50,801 nucleotides of DNA from CAZUDO01 sp964618895 (GTDB lineage Bacteria > Desulfobacterota > Binatia > DP-6), in the NCBI GenBank assembly GCA_964618895.1, contig CAZUDO010000049.1:1-50801 (forward strand), written 5' to 3'. Every line of letters begins with the position of its first letter. The first letter of the stretch is position 1. The notes under the pieces are model-generated. The model was not told the origin of the DNA. It was given only the letters and a program-made list of their open reading frames with translations, and did no database searches. The position numbers and the translations under genes were made by a program. This document shows positions 22,123-28,776 of this stretch, one piece after another.

Positions 22123-23589
22123 AGGGGCCGCGCAGGAATAACTCCCTGGTTTCTATGCGGGGCGAAGCGTGTAGTTCCACTTGGGCAGCGCCGCGTCCAT
22201 CACGAGGTTGAGTTCCCGCATTTGGGCGTCGGAAATCGTGCGGCCCTTGGCGTAGGGGGTGCGCACCAAGCGGGCGCGAAGTTGACGATCACCGGCTGGC
22301 GTGTCCAGACGGTGCCGGCGTTCTTGAAGTCACCCACCAGCTCCTTCTTCTTGGTGTCCACGCTGATGATCGGAAGACCGCGGGTGGAGAAGTCCTCCCG
22401 CAGCTGGGCGATGCCAACGAACTGCGCGTTGCGGTCAGGCGGTGAGCCACGGGAACGCTTCTTGTGATTGACGCGCAGCGCGAAGCCCATCTGCGAGAGC
22501 AGACGGGCGACGGTCCGCGCGGCGACATCGAGGCCCAGATGCCGCAGCTCCGCGGCGACCTTGGCCGTGGTCCGGTGGGTCCACTTCAGCCCGGTCATGG
22601 GATCGCCGGCCGTGTCGTGCTTCATGAGTTCTTCGATCCGCGGGACGACCGCGGGCGTTTTTTTTCCACCGTCTTGCGTCCCCCGCCGAGCCGGCGGACC
22701 CGTTCGACCTCGACATCGCGCCCGAGCAACTCGCGGCGCCCGCGCGCCACGGTGCCGGGATCCAAGCCCAGCAAGTCGGCGATACGGCGGTCGCCCCCTG
22801 GGCCGAGCTTGAGGGCTTCCAGTCCGGCGTACAGCCGCCGGTGTTGCTCGTCGAGCAGGCTCACGAACAGCACGAGTGCGGCCTTGAGCTCATCGGGCAC
22901 CAGCGCGGGTGGCGAGAATGGCCCCCCTGGGGTGCGCTGTGCCAGTTGCACGCCGCGCGCCATGGACTGCTGGCGGGAGCGCGCTGGGTTGCTGGCGCAG
23001 TAGAGGTATCGTCCACCGATTGGCGCGCGCGTGAGATGGTGCTCGCGGACCAGCTTGCGCAAGGCGTCCTTGGTGGCAACGTGCACGAGGTGGTCGAGTT
23101 CATCGACGAAGTAGCCGGCCGCGGCCGCTTCGACGAAGGCCTGGCTGGTCGCGAGCAGCGTCCCGTACCGCGAGAACCACACGGATCGATGGGACCAGAG
23201 CCCTTGCGCATCGAAGGCGGCGACGTCGGCGAGCGTGTAGTAGGCGCCGCGGTGGGAATAGCTGGTGCGGGACCCCAGCTGCTTGAGCGTGCGAAACACG
23301 GTGCGCTCGGACGGCGCTCCCAACGCGGCGGTGACCTCCGGCAGGGTCGCGATCGATCGCGTGCGCAGCAGTCTGCGGAGGGCTTCAGTGCTCCGTAGTG
23401 AGGGACCCATGTGGCAATAGGACGCCTCCATGAGCGTACTGTTGCCACATCACGCGAACGATGGGAAGCCCCAGAATCGCGGGAAACAGTAGATCCGTAG
23501 CGCTGGGAACGCGACCCCGCGAGCTAGGCCACAGCTGCCGGATGGCAAACGTGCGATCGAGAGACTTGAGTTATTCCTGCGCGGCCCCT
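22123..23589 (-). mobile_element. ISAzo13-family element with internal deletion
   Basis: Perfect 22-bp terminal inverted repeats beginning AGGGGCCGCGCAGG (22123-22144 and, complemented, 23568-23589) bound a 1467-bp element. Its transposase gene has a frame change at an A8 run and lacks the catalytic core, so it cannot move by itself. The IS701-type element abuts its left terminus exactly, meaning that element used the terminus as target. Confidence 0.8.
22153..23431 (-). pseudogene. ISAzo13-family transposase, frameshifted and deleted
   Basis: The first frame (22622-23431) holds an N-terminal DNA-binding-like domain (SERTVFRTLKQLGSRTSYSH and then LWSHRSVWFSRYGTLLATSQ) and the start of the ISAzo13 domain (DRRIADLLGLDPGTVARGRR and VRRLGGGRKTVEKK). 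At A8 (T8 on the plus strand, about 22659-22666) the family sequence moves to the -1 frame (EELMKHDTAGDPMTGLKW, then SVDTKKKELVGDFKNAG). It breaks near VWTRQPVIVN and resumes at PYAKGRTISDAQMRELNLVM and ALPKWNYTLRPA before the stop at 22153-22155. The missing middle held the DDE catalytic residues. The A8 run could allow -1 slippage, but the deletion makes the gene dead. Confidence 0.78.
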
Positions 23590-23622
23590 AACGGGCACAG
23601 GCTGGCCAAGAGGCTGCTGGCC

Positions 23623-24045
23623 TCATCCCGGGATGACATCGAAGCCGAGCGCGAGGGCATTGGCGCGGACGCGGTCATCACACGAACCGACGGTCAATCG
23701 GTCGACGGCCTGATCCCACGCCAGGACGGACGCCAGGTGCAACGCGTCGAGCGTCCGTACGGGTTCGACGGGGAAGGTCTGTCGCGCCCGCGACAGCACG
23801 CTCGCGTCGAGCACGATCTCATCACAACTCGCGAGGAAGTCGTCGATCCACCGTCTGGCCTGCGCGTGTGCTCCTCCACGGAATCGCCGCTCTGCTAGCG
23901 CGCGGCGAAGGGCGCGATCCGCCTCGACCCAGGTCAGCCCCGACGTCACCAACCGATCGGCGCTCACGAAGCGCCGACGCAGAACCGTATCACCTTCAAG
24001 GGCCACCCGGAGCAGCGCGCTCGTCTCGACGTAGAGCGTCGGCAT
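23623..24045 (-). CDS. PIN-domain toxin (VapC family)
   Basis: A 140-aa PIN-domain ribonuclease. The fold starts LYVETSALLRVALEG; the family usually has Asp at the first catalytic position, here written YVETSAL with Glu. A central acidic residue lies in TWVEADRALRRAL, and the C-terminal cluster is in LDALHLASVLAWDQAVDRLT. VapC toxins cut tRNA or rRNA and are held off by their antitoxin. The start lies 6 bp downstream of the antitoxin stop, so this is the second gene of a toxin-antitoxin operon. Confidence 0.85.
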   Translation of the reverse strand: MPTLYVETSALLRVALEGDTVLRRRFVSADRLVTSGLTWVEADRALRRALAERRFRGGAHAQARRWIDDFLASCDEIVLDASVLSRARQTFPVEPVRTLDALHLASVLAWDQAVDRLTVGSCDDRVRANALALGFDVIPG

Positions 24046-24051
24046 GCCCGC

Positions 24052-24360
24052 TCACTCCCCGCGGTCGGCTTCCAACAGTCGACGTGCCGTTCCCGGGGCA
24101 AGCCGCATGAGGCGGCCCTTCGCCCAGGGTCGATCGGTGCATGCCGCCGGCCGCAAGATGCCCCGTTCGATCAGCGCCGCCAGGCGGGCATCCGCGCCCA
24201 GGTGCCGCGCAGCTCCCGGTCCCTTCGCGGCGGCCCTTGGCGCCGACACTTCGGCGATCACCTGCCCGCGATCGGTCACCAACACCGGCCGTCCGCTCCG
24301 GACCTGCCGAAGATATCGACTCAGCTCTGCCTTGAATGCGCGGATGCCAACTTGTGCCAT
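24052..24360 (-). CDS. Phd/YefM-type antitoxin
   Basis: A 102-aa Phd-family antitoxin. The N terminus VGIRAFKAELSRYLRQVRSG and RPVLVTDRGQVIAEVSAP is the canonical DNA-binding fold of Phd proteins, and the basic, disordered C-terminal part would wrap the PIN toxin. The protein would repress its own operon; a palindrome overlaps the region just upstream of the ATG (24373-24384). Confidence 0.85.
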   Translation of the reverse strand: MAQVGIRAFKAELSRYLRQVRSGRPVLVTDRGQVIAEVSAPRAAAKGPGAARHLGADARLAALIERGILRPAACTDRPWAKGRLMRLAPGTARRLLEADRGE

Positions 24361-24369
24361 GGTGTCAAT

Positions 24370-24387
24370 GTAGTCTCATGAGACCAC
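24370..24387 (-). promoter_or_regulatory. Palindromic operator upstream of the phd-vapC operon
   Basis: GTCTCATGAGAC (24373-24384) is a perfect 12-bp palindrome, and outer TGT/ACA arms extend the symmetry with one mismatch. It lies 13 bp from the antitoxin ATG, the place where Phd-type antitoxins bind to repress their operon. Confidence 0.6.
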
Positions 24388-24439
24388 ATGTTGCAATGGA
24401 TCGACCTGCCCGTTCATGATGGTGCTTCCGGCCTTGGTA

Positions 24440-24706
24440 CTAGCGCTTCTCGCCGTGCACCCAGCTGGACGGGCGGGATGTTGGCAGCGGGACGGTGCTC
24501 GGCGGGGACGCCACCGCGGCGGCCGGCGGTGCGCCGCCGGCGGCGGTGCCCGGTGTGCCGACCACCACCCCGGGCGCCTGCGGCGGCGCCGCGACGCCCG
24601 CGGGCGGTGGACTTACGATGGTGACCTGGCGCTCGACCTCGAGCGTCGCCTTCGGCTTGCCGCACGCCGCCAGCAGCACCATCGCCAGCAACAACCCACC
24701 CCGCAT
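24440..24706 (-). CDS. Small Pro/Ala-rich lipoprotein
   Basis: An 88-aa protein with a lipoprotein signal: a hydrophobic N terminus (GGLLLAMVLLAAC) with the lipobox LAAC and Cys15 as the lipidation site. A short basic segment (KPKATLEVERQVTIV) leads into a low-complexity Pro/Ala/Val stretch typical of a flexible linker. No folded domain is visible. A strong GGGGGAGG site precedes the ATG. It lies 73 bp downstream of the phosphonolipid operon on the same strand and may be its last gene, but nothing else links them. Confidence 0.7.
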   Translation of the reverse strand: MRGGLLLAMVLLAACGKPKATLEVERQVTIVSPPPAGVAAPPQAPGVVVGTPGTAAGGAPPAAAVASPPSTVPLPTSRPSSWVHGEKR

Positions 24707-24779
24707 GGTACGCCTCCCCCGCCCTCTCTACCCGATTCCGTAGCCTCCGGACAGCACGCGGCCCTCGACCCGCCTCAGC

Positions 24780-25871
24780 TCAGCTCCGCGCCAGCACGCG
24801 CACCAGCAGCACCAGGCCCACCAACCAGAACACGTGCGCCCCCACCGCCGCCGCCGGCACCAGCACATCGAGGCGACCCGCCAGGGCGAAGGCGAGCACG
24901 AACAGGTACCAGTCCCGCGTCGCCAGCGGCGCGAGCACGTCGTCGAGCACGCGGTTCTCCCAAGCCTCTACCCGGCAGCGACGGCTCGCCGTGGTCTCGC
25001 TCCAGGTGGTGACCGCAAATGCGCCCATCACCCCGACGGCGAGCAGCACGAGCACCGGCCACGCCAGCACCGTACCCGTGGCGGCGAGCCGGAGCGCGAT
25101 CCCGCCCAGGAGGGCCAGGTGCACCACCGTGTCGCCGGTGATGTCGAGCCAGTGCCCCAGACGCGACTCGGCGAACACCAGGCGGGCGAGCTCACCGTCG
25201 GAACAGTCGAGCACGCCGGAGACGAGGAGCAGGGCGACGGCGACGACGGTCGCAGCGGGCGTGGCATCGCCGAAGAGCAGGCCGCCCGAGATCCCGATCA
25301 GGATGCCCGCCACCGTGACCACGTTGGGGGCCACGCCGGCACGCAGCAGGAGGCGGGTCAGGGGGCGGGAGAGCCGCCGGTACAGCACCCGGTCGGCATA
25401 GCCGTCGCGCGGATGGTCGAGGCGGCGCAGCATCTCGCGTTCGAGCGCGGCGGGCGGCGTGCTCGCCGGCCGGAGCGTGCCGGCGCTCGGGCGCAGTCGC
25501 CGCCCGCCGTTGCCCACCGTCAGCGGCCCCGGGGCCACCCGGACGCGCGCCCCGTGCGCCTCGACCTCGAGCGCCTCGTCGGCCACCGCCCGCTGGCGGA
25601 GGTCACGGACCAGGGCGTCGTCGATAACCGCGCCCGGGCCGACCACCAGACGAACCGCCGGGTCCCGTGGCGGCACCAGCGTAGGCACGCGCTCGACCGT
25701 GCACCGGATGCGCGGATCGGGCTCCACCTGCTCCTGGCCGACCAGGACGCAGCGCTCGATGCCCGCGCCCTGGAGCGTCAGGATGGTGCGTACCAGCAGC
25801 GGCACGCCCGCGACACGCCGGGCGCCGTCGCCCGGAGCGGTCAGGATGAACGCCTCGCGAATGGCGATCAC
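24780..25871 (-). CDS. CDP-alcohol phosphotransferase with degenerate nucleotidyltransferase domain
   Basis: A 363-aa protein. Residues about 1-135 resemble a sugar-nucleotidyltransferase fold (AFILTAPGDGARRVAGVPLL) but lack the usual LAAGxGxR loop and the Pro-Lys motif. Residues about 165-363 are a membrane CDP-alcohol phosphatidyltransferase with the signature D-x2-DG-x2-AR-x8-G-x3-D-x3-D (VLDCSDGELARLVFAESRLG and HWLDITGDTVVH) and about six membrane helices. The architecture recalls the bifunctional inositol-1-phosphate cytidylyltransferase/phosphotransferase. In this operon it would transfer an activated aminoethylphosphonate (CMP-AEP) to a lipid acceptor, giving a phosphonolipid. The start is GTG at 25871, three bases after the previous stop. 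Confidence 0.85.
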   Translation of the reverse strand: MIAIREAFILTAPGDGARRVAGVPLLVRTILTLQGAGIERCVLVGQEQVEPDPRIRCTVERVPTLVPPRDPAVRLVVGPGAVIDDALVRDLRQRAVADEALEVEAHGARVRVAPGPLTVGNGGRRLRPSAGTLRPASTPPAALEREMLRRLDHPRDGYADRVLYRRLSRPLTRLLLRAGVAPNVVTVAGILIGISGGLLFGDATPAATVVAVALLLVSGVLDCSDGELARLVFAESRLGHWLDITGDTVVHLALLGGIALRLAATGTVLAWPVLVLLAVGVMGAFAVTTWSETTASRRCRVEAWENRVLDDVLAPLATRDWYLFVLAFALAGRLDVLVPAAAVGAHVFWLVGLVLLVRVLARS

Positions 25872-25874
25872 GGC

Positions 25875-26594
25875 TCAGAAGCGGGGGAGCACCTGGCGTT
25901 CGGCGCGCACGATGTCGTCCGGGAAGTCGATCTCCGTCCACGGCATGTCGTCGATGCGCTCGAAACACACGTCGACGCGCGCCAGCAGCTCGGGATAGAC
26001 CTCCTCGTGCTCGATGCCGGTCTGGCCCGCCGCCATCCGGGCGGCCAGGAGTGCGTGCAACTGGACGGCGGCGTCGCCCGAAAGCTTCAGGAAGCCGACC
26101 GACTCGCCCTGCAGGTCGTAGCCGGGGGCCCCGCCGCGCACGATGTTCAGCACCCGGCCGGCGCGCACCATGAGCATCTGCTCCTCGCCGGTGTTCTCCG
26201 CGCTGCCGTCGAGCAGGAAGCAGTTCGGGTGCGCCGAGTGCACCAGGCGGGCGATCATGTCGGGCGGGCAGAGCACGTCGGCGTCCATGATCAGCACCGG
26301 CCCGCTGAGGGCTTCTCGCGCCGCCCACAGCGACAGGATCGCCCCCTCGCGATAGCGCTCGTTCAGCACGTAGCGGACGGCCGTGCCAGGCGGCCCGGCC
26401 CCGAGCGACGCCCGCACCGCGGCGTCACCGAACCCGACCACCACCACCACTCGTTGCACGCCGGACACCGCCAGGTTGTCCACCAGCCGGCCAAGGAGCG
26501 TCTGGCCACCGATCTCGATCAGACACTTCGGCCGGCCCCCGGAGGCGTCGAGGAGCCGTTTGCCGACGCCGGCGGCGAGGATGATCGCCGTCAT
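25875..26594 (-). CDS. Nucleotidyltransferase, probable PntC-like AEP cytidylyltransferase
   Basis: A 239-aa sugar-phosphate-nucleotidyltransferase-fold enzyme. The nucleotide loop is ILAAGVGKRL (residues 5-14) with GGRPKCLIEIGGQ supplying the Pro-Lys pair, and the metal Asp pair is in VLIMDADVL. A late MPWTEIDFPDDI segment matches the C-terminal metal-binding WxEIDxxxD pattern seen in cytidylyltransferases of this group. PntC-type enzymes join CMP to 2-aminoethylphosphonate. Its gene lies between the AEP transaminase (ATGA overlap) and the CDP-alcohol phosphotransferase, exactly where CMP-AEP synthesis is needed. The substrate is inferred from context. Confidence 0.8.
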   Translation of the reverse strand: MTAIILAAGVGKRLLDASGGRPKCLIEIGGQTLLGRLVDNLAVSGVQRVVVVVGFGDAAVRASLGAGPPGTAVRYVLNERYREGAILSLWAAREALSGPVLIMDADVLCPPDMIARLVHSAHPNCFLLDGSAENTGEEQMLMVRAGRVLNIVRGGAPGYDLQGESVGFLKLSGDAAVQLHALLAARMAAGQTGIEHEEVYPELLARVDVCFERIDDMPWTEIDFPDDIVRAERQVLPRF

Positions 26595-27670
26595 CGACCG
26601 AGCACCTCGGCCAGCGCCCCCAGGAAGCGCGTGAAGTCGTCGGGCTGGAGATGTCCCATGTTGGCCACCCGGAAGATGCCGCGCTGCAGCCGACCCTGCC
26701 CTTCGTAGATGACGAAGCCGCGCGCCTTCAGCCCGTCGTGCAGCGCGGCGTAGGTGTGCCCGGCCGGGAGCCAGAGCGACGTGAGCGAGTTCGACCGCCA
26801 CGCCGGCAGCAGGACGAATTCCAGCCCTAGGCGCTCGAAGCCCGCCCGCAGCCGGGTCGCGGCGGCGGCGTAGCGGGCGACGCGCCCGTCGACGCCTTCT
26901 GCGAGCAGCTCGGCCAGCGCCTCGTCGAGGGCATAGCCTACCTGCACCGCGGGCGTAAACGGCGTCGACTCCTGCTGCTGGGCTTCGTGATGCGTCGCCA
27001 GCGACAGATACACCGAGCGCCGCGGATGGGTGGCGATGCGCGCCATGGCCGTGTCCCGCACCAGGACGAACGCCATCCCCGGCAGGCCCTGAATGCACTT
27101 GCTGGCGGTGCCGACGACCAGGTCGGCGCCGGCCGCGCCGAGGTCGAGCGGATCGCCCGCCAGGCCACTGATCGAGTCGACCAGCAGGAGCTTGCCATGG
27201 CGGCGAGCCAGCGCTCCCACGTCGGCGACCGGGTTGTGCAGGCCGGTGGTGGTCTCGTGGTGCACGACCGCGACCGCCTCCACGTCCGGCGCGCGCATGG
27301 CCGCCTCCACCTGCGCCAGATCGGGCGGCTGCGTCCAGGCGTCGGCCGGCCTCGCCACCATGGTGTACGGCAGCCGGGCCGCGGCGGCCATGGCGACAAT
27401 GCGTTCACCGTAGACCCCGTTCGACGCCACCACCAGCCGGCCACGCTCCGAGAGCACGCTCGTGACCGCCATCTCGAGCGCCGCCGTCCCCGACCCCGTC
27501 AGCACGACGGCCGTGAACCCGCCGGCGGGCGCGAACGCCGTGACCAGCCGCCGGCGGATGCTACCCAAGAGCGCTGAACACTCGGGCTCGCGGTGACAGA
27601 GATCGCCGCGGGCGAGCGCGGCGGTCACCCGCGGCGACACGTTCACCGGCCCGGGGTTCAGCAGGATCAT
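26591..27670 (-). CDS. phnW: 2-Aminoethylphosphonate transaminase (PhnW/AEPT type)
   Basis: A 359-aa class V PLP aminotransferase. It starts MILLNPGPVNVSPRVTAALA, a hallmark of the AEP--pyruvate aminotransferase/alanine-glyoxylate group. The PLP Lys is Lys191 in GTASKCIQGLPG, and Asp165 (LLLVDSISGL) would hold the pyridine nitrogen. In a biosynthetic operon the reaction runs from phosphonoacetaldehyde to 2-aminoethylphosphonate. Both ends overlap neighbours by four bases (ATGA), so translation is coupled across decarboxylase, transaminase and nucleotidyltransferase. Confidence 0.88.
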   Translation of the reverse strand: MILLNPGPVNVSPRVTAALARGDLCHREPECSALLGSIRRRLVTAFAPAGGFTAVVLTGSGTAALEMAVTSVLSERGRLVVASNGVYGERIVAMAAAARLPYTMVARPADAWTQPPDLAQVEAAMRAPDVEAVAVVHHETTTGLHNPVADVGALARRHGKLLLVDSISGLAGDPLDLGAAGADLVVGTASKCIQGLPGMAFVLVRDTAMARIATHPRRSVYLSLATHHEAQQQESTPFTPAVQVGYALDEALAELLAEGVDGRVARYAAAATRLRAGFERLGLEFVLLPAWRSNSLTSLWLPAGHTYAALHDGLKARGFVIYEGQGRLQRGIFRVANMGHLQPDDFTRFLGALAEVLGR

Positions 27671-28254
27671 GCCGGCAGCCCGAGGGCGCCCCGCACGCGC
27701 GCGGTCATGGCCTCGGGCTGGTGCGGAATGCGCGGCCCGGGCGGCCCGGGCGGCCCGAGGGCGATCCGCACCAGCAGAAACACCGGGCCCGGGCGCGCGA
27801 GGAACCGCGGCACCTCGGCCACTAACGCCTCGCGATCCTCCACGCGCCCGCTCCAGCGGTAGCCCGCGGCGCGCGCCAGCTCTTCCAGACGGACCCGGTC
27901 GGAGATGGTCGGCTGCGCTCCGGTGGATGCGTGCGCCCCGTTGTCGAAGCAGACGTGACGGAGGTTCTCCGGGGCACGCGCCGCGATCGACGCCAGTGCG
28001 CCCGGGTTCATGAGGACGTTGCCGTCGCCGTCCAGTACCAGGACCCGCCGGGCCGGCTGCGCCAGCGCCAGGCCGAGGCCGATCGACGGCGCCAGGCCCA
28101 TCGACCCGATCATGTAGAAGCACTCGGGCCGGTCGCGCACGGCGCACGCCGCGCGTGAGATGTAGCCGTTGGCGAGCACGCACAGCGTGCCTTCGGGGAT
28201 CGCCGGCGCGAGGACGGCGAGCGCGTCGGTGAGCGTCATGTCGGCGACCGTCAT
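27667..28254 (-). CDS. ppd: Phosphonopyruvate decarboxylase, TPP-binding (C-terminal) subunit
   Basis: A 195-aa protein equal to the C-terminal half of phosphonopyruvate decarboxylase. The thiamine diphosphate motif is LVLDGDGNVLMNPGALASIA, running from GDG to the Asn cluster about 30 residues on (HVCFDN). MIGSMGLAPSIGLGLALA is the usual preceding segment. The N-terminal half is encoded by the gene just upstream (overlap ATGA), so the enzyme is split into two subunits. It turns phosphonopyruvate into phosphonoacetaldehyde, the step that makes the unfavourable PEP mutase reaction run forward. Confidence 0.88.
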   Translation of the reverse strand: MTVADMTLTDALAVLAPAIPEGTLCVLANGYISRAACAVRDRPECFYMIGSMGLAPSIGLGLALAQPARRVLVLDGDGNVLMNPGALASIAARAPENLRHVCFDNGAHASTGAQPTISDRVRLEELARAAGYRWSGRVEDREALVAEVPRFLARPGPVFLLVRIALGPPGPPGPRIPHQPEAMTARVRGALGLPA

Positions 28255-28745
28255 ACAAAGAGCCCCGGGCGGGCGATCAGCGCCACCGGCGTGCGTCGCT
28301 CGCGCAGGCGGCGCGCCGCCCACTCGACCGCCGGCTCCAGGTCGTCCTGTCCGGGGGCCCGATGTTCGACGTCGAACAGGTCGAGCAGCTCGGGCAGGAC
28401 GCGGCCCATGACGAGGTGCTCGGGCGCGTCCTTGCCCTGGTACCCACGCCAGGTAACGAGGAGCAGGCACGGCATCTGGTAGAGGATGTGCAGCGAGCCG
28501 AGCGCGTTCAGCGATACCCCCAGGCCCGAGTTCTGCATGACCACCATGGGGAGCCGGCCGCCCATGTAGGCCCCGGCCGCGACCCCAAGCGCGGCGTCCT
28601 CGCGTGTCTCGCCCAGATACAGCCCCCGGCCCTCGAGCTCGGCGATCACGGGGCCGACCAGCGAGCAGGGCACGCCGGTGAAGAAATCGAAGCCGGCGGC
28701 CAGCAGGCGGTCGACGAAGTGCGCGGCCGGAAACGGCGCGCTCAC
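28251..28745 (-). CDS. ppd: Phosphonopyruvate decarboxylase, pyrimidine-binding (N-terminal) subunit
   Basis: A 164-aa protein equal to the N-terminal half of phosphonopyruvate decarboxylase. It contains FFTGVPCSLVGPVIAELE, the cofactor-activating Glu in GETREDAALGVAAGAYMGG, and the typical VVMQNSGLGVSLNALGSL. Most Ppd enzymes are a single chain of about 380 aa; here the two halves total 359 residues in two genes. The start is GTG at 28743-28745, 31 bp after the pepM stop. Confidence 0.86.
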   Translation of the reverse strand: MSAPFPAAHFVDRLLAAGFDFFTGVPCSLVGPVIAELEGRGLYLGETREDAALGVAAGAYMGGRLPMVVMQNSGLGVSLNALGSLHILYQMPCLLLVTWRGYQGKDAPEHLVMGRVLPELLDLFDVEHRAPGQDDLEPAVEWAARRLRERRTPVALIARPGLFV

Positions 28746-28776
28746 GAGCGGGCCGGCCGCCGGCCGACCGTCAGTA

